A DNA stretch of 64,000 bases, from positions 248,001 through 312,000 of the forward strand of contig NZ_PVTP01000002.1 of NCBI RefSeq assembly GCF_003003285.1, read 5' to 3'. Shown here in pieces: positions 33,145-42,262 of this stretch. How positions within the stretch are numbered: position 1 is the first letter of the stretch; every line of letters starts with the position of its first letter. The notes under the pieces are model-generated. The model was not told where the DNA came from, searched no databases, and saw nothing but the letters and a program-made list of their open reading frames with translations. The stretch comes from Yoonia maritima. GTDB taxonomy: Bacteria > Pseudomonadota > Alphaproteobacteria > Rhodobacterales > Rhodobacteraceae. The position numbers and the translations under genes are program-made.

Positions 33145-34257
33145 TTAAGCGCCCGGTGGCGGTGGTGGCATGATCGTGAATAGCTGCGCAAGTTCAATGA
33201 CTTCACCAGCCTGTAGCCAGCCATCTTGCCCTTGCGTCCAGACCATGCTGTCGCGAGAAAGCGTGCCTTCAGTCACCATGCGCCCCATGGCGGCCTTTGA
33301 AAACGGTCCCGTCACTTCGCCAGCGTTCGCAATGTGCCATACGTGTTCAACAGGTGGTGGTGGCGGAGGTGTAGCCGCTGCCGGTGCAGGCGCTGCACCC
33401 CAAGGCCCTTGTTGGGCCATTTGACCAGCCATAGCCATACCCATTCCAGCACCCAAACCTGCAGCCATACCGCCGCCAGCCGGGTTGTTTGCGGCAGCCG
33501 TCATTGCCTCGGCTGCGGAATACTGTGTGAATTTGCCCAGATCACCAGCTAGCCCCATGGACGTGCGTTTATCCAATGCGGCCTCGACCGCAGGGGGAAG
33601 GCTGATGTTTTCGATATAAAGTTCTGGGATAGACAGACCGTATTGTTTCATGGTGCCGTCGATCGCGGATGCAATCAGCTTGCCCAGATCAGCAGTGTTG
33701 GCGGCCATGTCCAGAACGGGAATGCCGGATGATGCGATCACGCGGCTGAATTCCTGAACGATGATGTTGCGGATTTGATAACTGATTTCATCCATTGTGA
33801 ATTCGCCATCGGTACCGACGATTTCACGCAAGAACACAGCCGGATCACTGACCTTAACCGTATAGGTGCCATAAGCACGCAGGCGTGTTGGCCCGAACTC
33901 TGGATCACGCAACATGATTGGGTTTTTGGTACCCCATTTCAGGTCAGAAAAACGAGTAGTGTTGACGTAGTAGATTTCTGACTTGAATGGGCTATCAAAC
34001 CCATGATCCCAATGTTGCAGGGTGGTCATGATGGGCATGTTGTTGGTTTCAAGCATATAAAGCCCCGGCGTGAATACGTCTGCCATTTGGCCTTCGTGCA
34101 CGAATACTGCCGCCTGACCTTCGCGAACCGTCAGTTTGGCGCCGTATTTGATCTCGTGGTCTTCACGTTCAAACCGCCAGACCATCGTGTCGCGGGTGTT
34201 GTCGGTCCAGTGAATAACGTCGATGAATTCGCCGGTAAGAAAATCGAAAATGCCCAT
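33145..34257 (-). CDS. SPFH-domain protein with C-terminal GYF_2 domain
   Basis: A 370-residue protein of the type often labelled virion core protein. Residues about 20-240 form an SPFH/band-7-like domain (VREGQAAVFVHEGQMADVFTPGLYML, YGTYTVKVSDPAVFLREIVG, ELYIENISLPPAVEAALDKR). Then comes a glycine/alanine/methionine-rich linker (GAGMGMAMAGQM), a proline stretch, and a GYF_2 (DUF4339) domain (WHIANAGEVTGPFSKAAMGRMV...MVWTQGQDGW). There is no N-terminal membrane helix, unlike flotillins. SPFH proteins oligomerise as membrane-linked scaffolds, and GYF_2 domains bind proline-rich partners. It sits in the TerC-TelA gene run. Confidence 0.82.
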   Translation of the reverse strand: MGIFDFLTGEFIDVIHWTDNTRDTMVWRFEREDHEIKYGAKLTVREGQAAVFVHEGQMADVFTPGLYMLETNNMPIMTTLQHWDHGFDSPFKSEIYYVNTTRFSDLKWGTKNPIMLRDPEFGPTRLRAYGTYTVKVSDPAVFLREIVGTDGEFTMDEISYQIRNIIVQEFSRVIASSGIPVLDMAANTADLGKLIASAIDGTMKQYGLSIPELYIENISLPPAVEAALDKRTSMGLAGDLGKFTQYSAAEAMTAAANNPAGGGMAAGLGAGMGMAMAGQMAQQGPWGAAPAPAAATPPPPPPVEHVWHIANAGEVTGPFSKAAMGRMVTEGTLSRDSMVWTQGQDGWLQAGEVIELAQLFTIMPPPPPGA

Positions 34258-34284
34258 TTACGTGGCCTCCGTAGTTATAACAGT

Positions 34285-35250
34285 TCAGCTTGCCCCTTGT
34301 GCCATCAGGTCACGTGCGATGAGCCGTGCGATGGGGGCAGCAGTTGCGGGGTCCATGCCTGTTTCTAGACGTGGATCATATAGCATTTGCAGAAGCAATT
34401 CGTCATGCGTTGTCAGCAGCGCAAATTCTTCGTCATCGTTAAAGATCGAGGGGCGCGCGCCGGGGCTATCGTTGGCAAGACCCATACCTTGTGCCAATTC
34501 TTCGTGGATGCAGGCGCTACGCATGAGGTTCGGGTGTTCGGCGCGGATCACGGCGATTGCTTTGGTATAGCTAGAGTGACCGGGCACAAAGGTCCCGATG
34601 ACAACACAAAGCTGATCTCGAGGCAGATTAACAAACGCCCGCACCGTCGCATCCGAGATCGTAGGGATCAGCTCGCGTAGTTTCGGTTCGAAAGCGCGGC
34701 GGTCGTCCTCGCCCAGAAATAGGACATGGTAATTGGGGTTGGTATTATCAAAGGTTATCGGCACCCCAGTCAGCCGCGATAGTCGCGCAGCATATGTCTG
34801 AACGCTTGCCTTATCTTGATCACGCTGGGCGTAGGGCACCGTGCTGCCGAATTCGACCGACATCCGAATGGGTTGATCCCAACGCCGCAACTTAGAAACT
34901 GTGCTGTGGGCGTTCCGAAAATCGCTGTCGTCACGGTATTCGTTGAACAGGGCGATACGTACGAAATCGCGGGCCAGCTGTGTATCCGTGAATTGGGTGT
35001 CGGGGCCGCCCCCATCACCGCGCAATAGGCCCTGCGTCAGAAGATCATTTTGCAGGCGCTTATAGTAGGTTGTCAATTGCTTGCTGGCTTCGCTTGGTTC
35101 GACAACCTTTGGCGGCGCAACAGGTGTCACTACTTCGGGTGCCGGTTGTTCGGGAATTTCAGGTGGGGGTGGGGCAAATGCCGTGCATCCGGCCGTGCCC
35201 GCCAAAGTGACGAGCAAGCCGAAACACTGCAATTTGCCCCCAAACCCCAT
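34285..35250 (-). CDS. DUF2927 envelope protein, putative zincin-like
   Basis: A 321-residue secreted protein. The hydrophobic start ends in TAGC (Cys22), a slightly atypical lipobox, followed by a proline-rich linker (PPPPEIPEQPAPEV). The DUF2927 domain spans about residues 90-290, including HEELAQGMGLANDSPG, a HExx-type helix that suggests a metallopeptidase-related fold but lacks the second histidine of HExxH. No activity has been shown to my knowledge. It is seven bases behind telA and 27 bases before the SPFH gene, so it belongs to the same transcript. Confidence 0.78.
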   Translation of the reverse strand: MGFGGKLQCFGLLVTLAGTAGCTAFAPPPPEIPEQPAPEVVTPVAPPKVVEPSEASKQLTTYYKRLQNDLLTQGLLRGDGGGPDTQFTDTQLARDFVRIALFNEYRDDSDFRNAHSTVSKLRRWDQPIRMSVEFGSTVPYAQRDQDKASVQTYAARLSRLTGVPITFDNTNPNYHVLFLGEDDRRAFEPKLRELIPTISDATVRAFVNLPRDQLCVVIGTFVPGHSSYTKAIAVIRAEHPNLMRSACIHEELAQGMGLANDSPGARPSIFNDDEEFALLTTHDELLLQMLYDPRLETGMDPATAAPIARLIARDLMAQGAS

Positions 35251-35256
35251 GTTTTC

Positions 35257-36447
35257 TTAGCTATTGACCGAGGTGCCAACCACGTCGCCAGTGCCAGTTG
35301 CCTTTGCTTTGGCTGCGGCGAGCGTGTCTTTCAGCTCAGTTTCCATCTTCTGCATCTCAACTTCGGCTTCCGCACGCTTGCGTTTGCCTTCGTCTGCGAT
35401 CTCTAAGCTTTCGTTGATTGTCGCGATCAGGTTGGCGTTGGCCTCTTTGACGGCGTCAATGTCGAACACACCGCGTTCCATTTCTTCGCGGATGGTGCGG
35501 TTGGCCTGGCGCAGGTTCTTAGCGTTGGCGGTCAACAGTTCGTTGGTCAGATCGTTTGCATCGCGCACGGCTTCTGCGGCCTCGGATGAACGCTGGATCG
35601 TGACGGCTTGTGCCAGCTGTGTTTCCCAAAGCGGTACAGTGTTCACGAGGGTCGAATTGATCTTGGTGACCAGCGATTTGTCATTTTCCTGAACCAAGCG
35701 GATAGATGGCAAGGACTGCATCGTCACCTGACGTGTCAGTTTCAGATCGTGCACACGGCGTTCCAGATCGTCACGTGCAGAACGGATGTCGCGCAGTTCT
35801 TGCGCTTTCATCACGGCCTGATCTTCTGGGGCTGCCTGCACTTCAGCTTCTTTCGCTGGGATGGTTGTGGCGTCTAGATCAGCGATCTTGGCCTCACCAG
35901 CAGCGATATACAGCGCCAATTCGTCATAGAATTGCAGCGTTTTGTCATAAAGCACATCGAGGCTTTCGATGTCTTTTAGCAGGATATGTTCGTGGCCAAG
36001 CAGATCATCAGTGATGTGGTCGATCTGACCTTGGACATCTTCGAAACGGGCAACGAATTTCGCCATTGGCGCCGCGCGGCCCAATAGTTTTTCCCACCAG
36101 CTACGCTTGCGACGCACGTCCAGTTCAGAGATCGAGAAGCCGCGGATCGTTGTCACGATGTTGCGCAGGCTGTCACCAGCAGGGCCGACATCTTTGTTAC
36201 GTACACCGGCTAGCATTTCTTGGCTGATGACTTGCAGTTCAGCCTGTGCCGAAGAACCAAACGACACGATAGAATTGGTGTCAGTCACATCAATTTCCGC
36301 GATGCGTTTGGTAATTTCAGCGCTGGTTGGTGCGTCGGCTTGTTCAAGCGTCACCAGTTCGCCTTTTGGTTCAGGCAGAACGACGGCTGTCACTTTCGCC
36401 ACTTCTTCGAGTGCCGCTTCGGCCTTTTGGCGGGTAATCTCGGTCAT
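35257..36447 (-). CDS. telA: TelA-family toxic-anion resistance protein
   Basis: A 396-residue, mostly helical cytoplasmic protein of the TelA/KlaA family (PF05816 type): FGSSAQAELQVISQEMLAGVRNKDVGPAGDSL and WWEKLLGRAAPMAKFVARFEDVQGQIDHITDDL are the recognisable family blocks, followed by long coiled-coil regions (EEMERGVFDIDAVKEANANLIATI). TelA proteins are linked to tellurite, colicin and membrane-stress tolerance. Its start overlaps the xpaC stop by four bases. XpaC and TelA frequently occur as a pair. Confidence 0.9.
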   Translation of the reverse strand: MTEITRQKAEAALEEVAKVTAVVLPEPKGELVTLEQADAPTSAEITKRIAEIDVTDTNSIVSFGSSAQAELQVISQEMLAGVRNKDVGPAGDSLRNIVTTIRGFSISELDVRRKRSWWEKLLGRAAPMAKFVARFEDVQGQIDHITDDLLGHEHILLKDIESLDVLYDKTLQFYDELALYIAAGEAKIADLDATTIPAKEAEVQAAPEDQAVMKAQELRDIRSARDDLERRVHDLKLTRQVTMQSLPSIRLVQENDKSLVTKINSTLVNTVPLWETQLAQAVTIQRSSEAAEAVRDANDLTNELLTANAKNLRQANRTIREEMERGVFDIDAVKEANANLIATINESLEIADEGKRKRAEAEVEMQKMETELKDTLAAAKAKATGTGDVVGTSVNS

Positions 36448-37340
36448 TCGTCATTTCCTTTCGGTTTCAAGCTGACGCCTTCGCGTTGGAGGCGGTCACG
36501 CAATACGTTAATTTCAATATCCATGTCGCTACGGTCATCCAGCATCATCTTGTCCGTGCGCGCGGCAAAGTTTTGTTCCAGATCATCCAACAGCGCCTCA
36601 TAGTTTGAACGGGCGCTTTCGTCTTTTTTGCGCTGGTACAGGTCGACAAATTTGGTTGTCGCGTCGCGGGCCCCTTGCAAATAAACGCCAAGGAACTTGC
36701 GTGCGCCGGTTAGATCGCGTGGGTCTTCTTCTACAGTGCGGATCATTTTGCGGGCGACAGTTTGGAATGTCGCGACGCGCATTGTGAGCTTACGGTCGTT
36801 CAAAATGTCGATCTGGCCGCGCATGGCTTCTAGGTGTGCTTCGGCCTTGTCCACGACGCGGGCAACGCGATCTTGTTGGAAATCGTCGATGCCTTCCATT
36901 CGTTTGTCCGCGAGCGGATCAATCCCAAAGGCCGCAACATGCAGGCCAAGTGCCGCAGCACCGTATAAAACCGAACCGATAACTCCGGTGTCGCCTGTAT
37001 AAGCGGCAATTGCGACCCCGATCCCGGTCAGCAGTGATGCCATCATCTTGCGTGGCAATGCAGGGCGGCGGGCGACCTTGCGGGCGTTATATGCAGCCTC
37101 AGCGACGAGCCCCTCTTGGAGCAGCCAAGCCGCAAGGGTCAGAATGCCGCCACCGACGAGCGCGGCTACTAATGTCGCCGGACCGTCGTTGATTGAAGTT
37201 AGAACCAGCATAACTGCCGGAACATATAATATCCGGGCAGGGGACCTAGCCGCGCGGGCCCCTCTGATATCAAGAACGGCCTCGCGCGGGGCATTATTCG
37301 TGCCGTCAGGGCTATATTTTCCGCCAAATCGCTTTGCCAT
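36444..37340 (-). CDS. xpaC: XpaC-family protein (5-bromo-4-chloroindolyl phosphate hydrolysis family)
   Basis: A 298-residue protein with three to four membrane helices in the N-terminal half (ILYVPAVMLVLTSIN, ATLVAALVGGGILTLAAWLL, GVIGSVLYGAAALGLHVAAFGI) and a cytoplasmic helical C-terminal half (ARVVDKAEAHLEAMRGQIDILND, FVDLYQRKKDES). The name comes from an indirect Bacillus phenotype and does not imply a phosphatase. The frame is open to 37631, but ATG 37340 overlaps the preceding small gene's stop (TGATG). It is the usual partner of TelA. Confidence 0.85.
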   Translation of the reverse strand: MAKRFGGKYSPDGTNNAPREAVLDIRGARAARSPARILYVPAVMLVLTSINDGPATLVAALVGGGILTLAAWLLQEGLVAEAAYNARKVARRPALPRKMMASLLTGIGVAIAAYTGDTGVIGSVLYGAAALGLHVAAFGIDPLADKRMEGIDDFQQDRVARVVDKAEAHLEAMRGQIDILNDRKLTMRVATFQTVARKMIRTVEEDPRDLTGARKFLGVYLQGARDATTKFVDLYQRKKDESARSNYEALLDDLEQNFAARTDKMMLDDRSDMDIEINVLRDRLQREGVSLKPKGNDE

Positions 37341-37543
37341 CAAGAGGCCCCTAACATGCCAGAAGTGATACCAAACATGAGAATGACGAGAACAATATAA
37401 CTGATCCGCTTGAATGTTTGCGGCATCTGGTCTTCTTCCTTTCCTTGGGCCCATAGGGCCACCGCCTGCACTGTTCCTAGCAGCGCCAATCCAGCAATCG
37501 CGAGGATTGCGAGAAGGGCGATAGCAAGGAACAAGCGGGCCAT
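37340..37543 (-). CDS. Small two-helix membrane protein of the TerC/TelA cluster
   Basis: A 67-residue protein with two hydrophobic helices (LFLAIALLAILAIAGLALLGTVQAVALW and ISYIVLVILMFGITSGMLG) joined by a short charged loop (AQGKEEDQMPQTFKR). It is a real gene by context: GGAG lies upstream of ATG 37543, it starts 14 bases after terC, and its stop overlaps the xpaC start by one base. No known family is recognised. It probably forms a complex with XpaC or TerC in the inner membrane. Confidence 0.75.
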   Translation of the reverse strand: MARLFLAIALLAILAIAGLALLGTVQAVALWAQGKEEDQMPQTFKRISYIVLVILMFGITSGMLGAS

Positions 37544-37557
37544 TGCATTGCTCCGGC

Positions 37558-38376
37558 TTAGTGTTTCTGCTCAGCGTGGCGCTGTGCACTGAGTTTGCGG
37601 CTGTAGCCCGACTGGATGATTTCGACAGCAACTAGCACGACGACAGAGAAGTAGAATGTAGACTTAGACATTGGGATGATATCCTTGCCAAAGACCTTGA
37701 TGTTCAACGTGTCGTCGTGAACGGCGTGGGCTGCGGCTGGGCCAGCTTCGCCCAAAAGAACGACTCCAACGATCAGCAAGATAAACAGGCCAAGCACCTC
37801 GTACATACGGTTCTTTTCCAAGAAACGCGTCACGCCATCAGCCAGCAGCAACATCGCAAGGCCAGAAAGAATGATCGCGAAAGCAAGAATTGGGAACACA
37901 TCCGTAATCGCCAGCGCCGAAAGCACCGAGTCAAACGAGAAGATCAGGTTCATGATGACGATCAATATGACAACCTGAGCAGCTGATTTTCCTGATTTTC
38001 CATGAACGTCATGGCCTAGGTTATCCATCGACAGCATGTGCGCGATTTCTTTCACCGCTGTGTACATGATGAAGATACCACCAATGACAAACACGATGGT
38101 CGCAAAGTTAACGCCGCCTTCAAGCACACCAGCCCAGTCCATGATAAAGAAGGGTTCGGACAATGCATCAATCAGCTTGATCATCGTGAACAGCAGCACC
38201 ACGCGCAGCGCGACAGCAATCATGATACCCCAAGTGCGTACCGATTTTTGCTGCGCTACCGGGGCGCGTTGGCTCTCGATTGAGATATAAAGAAGGTTAT
38301 CAAAGCCCAGAACAGCCTGCAAAAAGCAAAGCATGAGCAAATTAGTTGCGTTTTCGAGCGTCAGCAGGTCGGCCAA
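37558..38376 (-). CDS. terC: TerC-family integral membrane protein
   Basis: A 272-residue TerC family protein with seven or more hydrophobic helices. The two acidic helix motifs of the family are visible: FLQAVLGFDNLLYISI and NLIFSFDSVLSALAIT, whose aspartates are thought to take part in metal-ion passage. TerC relatives export manganese, sometimes at the Sec translocon, and also belong to tellurite-resistance loci. It is the first gene of a co-directional run of seven membrane and stress genes. The C-terminal HAVHDDTLNIKVFGKD region is cytoplasmic or periplasmic and not conserved in the usual form. Confidence 0.92.
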   Translation of the reverse strand: MADLLTLENATNLLMLCFLQAVLGFDNLLYISIESQRAPVAQQKSVRTWGIMIAVALRVVLLFTMIKLIDALSEPFFIMDWAGVLEGGVNFATIVFVIGGIFIMYTAVKEIAHMLSMDNLGHDVHGKSGKSAAQVVILIVIMNLIFSFDSVLSALAITDVFPILAFAIILSGLAMLLLADGVTRFLEKNRMYEVLGLFILLIVGVVLLGEAGPAAAHAVHDDTLNIKVFGKDIIPMSKSTFYFSVVVLVAVEIIQSGYSRKLSAQRHAEQKH

Positions 38377-38441
38377 AGCGAATTCCCCCAGAAAGTTTTG
38401 TTACTTTTACCATGCACAACGCAAAGTAACAGAACAAGGGT

Positions 38442-39242
38442 TCAACTGCGCCGTTTTTTCCCCGCGCTAGGCCGGTTTACCGGTTTTCGAACGCGCGTTG
38501 GTGTTGGTTTGTTTGACAGCCCCAGCTGATCGCGGACCACGCGCTGTTTTACTTCTTCGACTTCGCCCGCCTTCAGCTCGCCCAGTTGAAACGGACCATA
38601 GCTGACGCGGATCAGCCGGTTCACGGTCACGCCGATTGCTTCCATCGTGCGGCGAATCTCGCGGTTTTTGCCTTCGCGGATGGATACAGTCAGCCATGCG
38701 TTCGCGCCTTGTTGGCGGTCAAAGGTAACGATCATCGGTTGGTACTTAACACCATCAACCTCAATGCCGGCGCGCAGTTGATCTAGCTTCGCTTCGCTTG
38801 CGCTGCCTTTGATCCGTACGCGGTAACGGCGCAACCATCCGGTTGACGGCAGTTCCAGCTTGCGTTTGACGCCGCCGTCGTTGGTCAGCAGCATCAGGCC
38901 TTCGGAATTCAAATCAAGGCGGCCAATCGACATTACCCGGGGCATATCTTCGGGCAGGGCACCAAAAACAGTCGGGCGGTCGCGTTCGTCGCGTTCCGTC
39001 GTCACAAGGCCGGTAGGCTTGTGGTACAGCCAAATGCGTGGCGGTTCTGGTTCGCCCACCAATTTGCCATCAGCCGTGATCTTGTCACTTGCGGTTACGT
39101 TCAACGCAGGGCTGTCGATTATCTTGCCGTTCACGGTCACGCGGCCGTCGGCAATCATACGCTCGGCCTCGCGGCGGCTTGCAATGCCAGCGCGGGAAAG
39201 GACTTTGGCGATGCGATCGCCCGAAGGTGTGTCATTAGTCAT
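38442..39242 (-). CDS. rluB: 23S rRNA pseudouridine synthase, RluB/RsuA type
   Basis: A 266-residue RNA modification enzyme. An S4 RNA-binding domain (DRIAKVLSRAGIASRREAERMIADGRVTVNG) precedes the RsuA/RluB/RluE/RluF catalytic domain with the conserved GRLDLNSEGLMLLTNDG (catalytic Asp) and EGKNREIRRTMEAIG. A basic tail (RKPVNRPSAGKKRRS) follows. RluB modifies U2605 of 23S rRNA in E. coli; RluE or RsuA specificity cannot be ruled out. ATG 39242 (MTNDTPSG) is chosen; ATG 39254 is possible. It is divergent from tadA. Confidence 0.87.
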   Translation of the reverse strand: MTNDTPSGDRIAKVLSRAGIASRREAERMIADGRVTVNGKIIDSPALNVTASDKITADGKLVGEPEPPRIWLYHKPTGLVTTERDERDRPTVFGALPEDMPRVMSIGRLDLNSEGLMLLTNDGGVKRKLELPSTGWLRRYRVRIKGSASEAKLDQLRAGIEVDGVKYQPMIVTFDRQQGANAWLTVSIREGKNREIRRTMEAIGVTVNRLIRVSYGPFQLGELKAGEVEEVKQRVVRDQLGLSNKPTPTRVRKPVNRPSAGKKRRS

Positions 39243-39308
39243 ATCTATGCCCATAGCTGCTTTGATCGCCCCTTGCCAGTGGGTGCTTGGTCGGGGCATC
39301 ACATTCAC

Positions 39309-39767
39309 ATGAATTTTCGTAGCTACATGAAGATTGCCCTTGCCGAGGCACGATCTGCCGCTGAGCGTGGTGAGGTGCCCGTGGGTGCTGTTATCGTGGG
39401 TCCAGATGGTGTGATTGCACAAGCAGGCAACCGCACACGCGAATTGAATGATCCAACGGCCCATGCCGAGATGCTTGCGATCCGGGCGGCTTGCGCTGCC
39501 TTAGGCCAAGAGCGACTGACGGGGTTTGACCTCTATGTAACCTTAGAGCCGTGTCCGATGTGTGCTGCAGCAATCAGTAACGCGCGGATCGCGCGACTGT
39601 ATTACGGTGCTGCTGATCCTAAGTCTGGCGGTGTCGGGCAGGGGCCGCGCGTATTCTCGCACCCGCAGTGCCATCACAAGCCAGAGGTCTATGACAGAAT
39701 CGCAGCACGGGAATCGGAGGATCTCTTGATGGATTTTTTCGCGGCACGACGCGTACCCGTTAAGTGA
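39309..39767 (+). CDS. tadA: tRNA adenosine(34) deaminase TadA
   Basis: Converts A34 of tRNA-Arg to inosine. The 152-residue protein has the zinc deaminase motifs HAEML (proton shuttle Glu) and PCPMCAAA, and the family opening ALAEARSAAERGEVPVGAVIV. ATG 39309 (MNFRSYMKIAL) is the natural start although the frame is open to 39021 inside rluB. It is essential in most bacteria. Its stop overlaps the GTG start of the ceramidase-like gene. Confidence 0.94.
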   Translation: MNFRSYMKIALAEARSAAERGEVPVGAVIVGPDGVIAQAGNRTRELNDPTAHAEMLAIRAACAALGQERLTGFDLYVTLEPCPMCAAAISNARIARLYYGAADPKSGGVGQGPRVFSHPQCHHKPEVYDRIAARESEDLLMDFFAARRVPVK

Positions 39768-40414
39768 ATTGGCTTGCGCAAATCGATGGGTATTGTGAAC
39801 GCACCGATGCGGCCTATTGGTCCGAGCCGATAAACGCGCTTACGAACCTCGCCTTTGTTATTGGCGCCGCAATGATGTGGCGGCGAACGAAAGACCAGCC
39901 ATTGGCGCGCGCGCTTTGCGTGATTTTGGCATTGATCGGGATTGGGAGTTATCTGTTTCATACCCATGCCACGGCTTGGGCGGCGCTTGCGGACGTCGCG
40001 CCGATTGGCGTGTTTATCTTGGTATACCTGTTTGCGGTGCATCGCGATGTCTTGGGATTTGAGCCGCGCATCGCAATGTTCGCGACAGCACTGTTTGTAC
40101 CGTATGCCGCGATCACCGTTCCGGTTCTGAATGCGATCCCATTTGTCAGGATCTCCAATTTCTATTGGACGGTTCCGATTTTGTTATTTGCTTATGCCTT
40201 CGCACTGCGAAAGCGTTTGCCGGATACCGCCAAAGGGTTTGCAATTGGCTGCGCATTGCTTTGTTTGTCTATCGCGTTGCGTTCGCTTGATGAATTCTTA
40301 TGCGCCGCTTTCCCAATTGGGACCCATTTTATGTGGCATTGCCTGAATGCCGCAATGTTGACGTGGATGATTCACGTTTACAGCCGCCATATGCTTGCGA
40401 CCCGCAGTTTGTAG
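39764..40414 (+). CDS. Ceramidase-family integral membrane hydrolase
   Basis: A 216-residue membrane protein of the alkaline ceramidase/CREST family, starting at GTG 39764. Family signs are the front WSEPINALTNLAFVIGAAMMW, the SYLFHTHAT segment, VAPIGVFILVYLFAVHRDV, and the C-terminal FMWHCLNAAMLTWMIH; the serine, aspartate and three histidines make the zinc-dependent active site of this superfamily. Seven membrane helices are likely. Substrate is unknown; bacterial members may act on sphingolipid-like or ornithine-lipid amides. It overlaps tadA by four bases. Confidence 0.8.
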   Translation: MNWLAQIDGYCERTDAAYWSEPINALTNLAFVIGAAMMWRRTKDQPLARALCVILALIGIGSYLFHTHATAWAALADVAPIGVFILVYLFAVHRDVLGFEPRIAMFATALFVPYAAITVPVLNAIPFVRISNFYWTVPILLFAYAFALRKRLPDTAKGFAIGCALLCLSIALRSLDEFLCAAFPIGTHFMWHCLNAAMLTWMIHVYSRHMLATRSL

Positions 40415-40453
40415 CGGTAAACGCGGGTGAAAGATTTACCGGAGACGCGTTCC

Positions 40454-40741
40454 ATGTCGATTGACACAGAAACCGCCCGCCGCGTGGCGAAACTCGCCCG
40501 CATTAAGGTGGAAGACGATGCCCTGCCTGCTTTGGCCGCTGAATTCAGCGCGATCCTTGGCTTTATCGAGCAACTGAATGAAGTCGATGTCGAAGGCGTA
40601 GAGCCGATGACATCTGTCACTCCGCAGCGCCTAAAGCGCCGTGAAGATGTTGTTACTGATGGCGATCAACAAGAAGCAGTTCTAAAGAACGCTCCTGATG
40701 CCCGCGAAGGGTTCTTTGCCGTGCCGAAGGTGGTTGAATAA
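40454..40741 (+). CDS. gatC: GatC, Asp/Glu-tRNA amidotransferase subunit C
   Basis: A 95-residue subunit that ties GatA to GatB in the enzyme that turns Glu-tRNA-Gln (and Asp-tRNA-Asn) into the amide form. [47 protein letters not shown] is typical GatC. The GTG-opened frame at 40427 is passed over for ATG 40454, which has GGAG upstream. Its TAA stop overlaps the gatA start by one base (TAATG). Confidence 0.95.
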   Translation: MSIDTETARRVAKLARIKVEDDALPALAAEFSAILGFIEQLNEVDVEGVEPMTSVTPQRLKRREDVVTDGDQQEAVLKNAPDAREGFFAVPKVVE

Positions 40742-42222
40742 TGACTGATCTAACAAAACTGACCATTGCGCAGGCCCGTGACGCAATGCGCAAGGGTGAC
40801 ACATCCAGCGCTGAGATCACGGCCACTTGTCTGACGGCGATCGAAGATGCGGGTGCCCTGAACGCATTTGTGCACAAGACGCCAGAAATTGCGACCGAAC
40901 AGGCCGCTGCAGCTGATGCGCGTATCAAAGCAGGCGATGCGCCAGCAATGTGTGGTATCCCGCTGGGTATCAAGGATCTATTTTGTACCAAAGGTGTGCC
41001 TTCGCAAGCTGCGTCACGCATCCTTGAAGGGTTCAAACCTGAATACGAATCGACCGTCACAACACAGTTGTTTGATGCCGGCGCAGTGATGCTGGGCAAG
41101 CTGAACATGGATGAGTTCGCGATGGGTTCGTCAAACGAGACGTCTGTCTATGGCGACGCCGTAAACCCATGGAAGGTGGACGACCGCAACCTGACACCCG
41201 GTGGATCATCCGGTGGTTCGGCTAGCGCGGTTGCTGCTGACCTTTGCCTTGCGGCCACGGGTACAGACACCGGCGGTTCAATCCGTCAGCCTGCCGCCTT
41301 CACTGGTATTACTGGTTTGAAGCCAACTTATGGCCGCGTGTCACGTTGGGGCGTTGTCGCCTTTGCGTCGTCGCTTGATCAGGCTGGCCCAATGACCAAA
41401 GACGTGCGCGATGCGGCTATCATGCTGCAAGCCATGTGTGGTCACGACCCAAAAGACAGCACGAGCGCCGATTTGGCTGTGCCCGATTTTGAGGCTGCCT
41501 TGACTGGCGACATCAAAGGCAAAGTCATTGGTATTCCCAAAGAATACCGTATGGATGGTATGCCCGCAGAGATCGCGAAGCTTTGGGAAGACGGCACTGC
41601 CATGCTTAAAGACGCGGGCGCTGTGATCAAAGATATCAGCCTGCCGCACACGAAATACGCTTTGCCAGCATACTATGTGATCGCCCCAGCAGAGGCATCG
41701 TCAAACCTTGCCCGCTATGACGGCGTTCGTTTTGGTCACCGCGCGAAACTAGACGCAGGCGATGGCATCACTGAAATGTACGAAAAGACCCGCGCCGAAG
41801 GCTTTGGTCACGAAGTACAGCGCCGTGTGATGGTCGGTACATATGTGTTGTCCGCTGGTTTCTATGATGCATATTATAACCGCGCCCGCCGCGTGCGTGC
41901 GTTGATCAAGCGCGACTTTGACAATGTGTTTGCTGACGGTGTCGATGCGATTCTGACGCCAACGACGCCTTCGGCTGCGTTTGGTTTGGGTGAAATGACG
42001 GATGCTGATCCGATTCAGATGTATCTGAACGACGTGTTTACCGTCACTGTGAACCTTGCTGGTCTACCCGGCATTGCTGTGCCAACAGGCACTGATGCCA
42101 GTGGCTTGCCGCTTGGTTTGCAGTTGATTGGGCGTCCGTGGGAAGAGGCCGATCTGCTGAATGTGGCCTATAGCCTAGAGCAAACAGCGGGTTTTGTAGC
42201 CAAACCGACCAAGTGGTGGTAA
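40741..42222 (+). CDS. gatA: GatA, Asp/Glu-tRNA amidotransferase subunit A
   Basis: The amidase subunit (493 residues) that releases ammonia from glutamine. The amidase signature with the Ser-cisSer-Lys triad is clear: [10 protein letters not shown] (Lys), [33 protein letters not shown] (both serines). It is translationally coupled to gatC. gatB is not present in the window after this gene, so the third subunit is encoded elsewhere. Confidence 0.96.
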   Translation: MTDLTKLTIAQARDAMRKGDTSSAEITATCLTAIEDAGALNAFVHKTPEIATEQAAAADARIKAGDAPAMCGIPLGIKDLFCTKGVPSQAASRILEGFKPEYESTVTTQLFDAGAVMLGKLNMDEFAMGSSNETSVYGDAVNPWKVDDRNLTPGGSSGGSASAVAADLCLAATGTDTGGSIRQPAAFTGITGLKPTYGRVSRWGVVAFASSLDQAGPMTKDVRDAAIMLQAMCGHDPKDSTSADLAVPDFEAALTGDIKGKVIGIPKEYRMDGMPAEIAKLWEDGTAMLKDAGAVIKDISLPHTKYALPAYYVIAPAEASSNLARYDGVRFGHRAKLDAGDGITEMYEKTRAEGFGHEVQRRVMVGTYVLSAGFYDAYYNRARRVRALIKRDFDNVFADGVDAILTPTTPSAAFGLGEMTDADPIQMYLNDVFTVTVNLAGLPGIAVPTGTDASGLPLGLQLIGRPWEEADLLNVAYSLEQTAGFVAKPTKWW

Positions 42223-42262
42223 TTATCTTCAAAAGAAGATGTTGAGTAGCAGGTGATCATCG

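Noticed and set aside
39021-39308. N-terminal extension of the TadA frame back to 39021
   Set aside because: The extension is antisense to rluB; ATG 39309 matches the family start.
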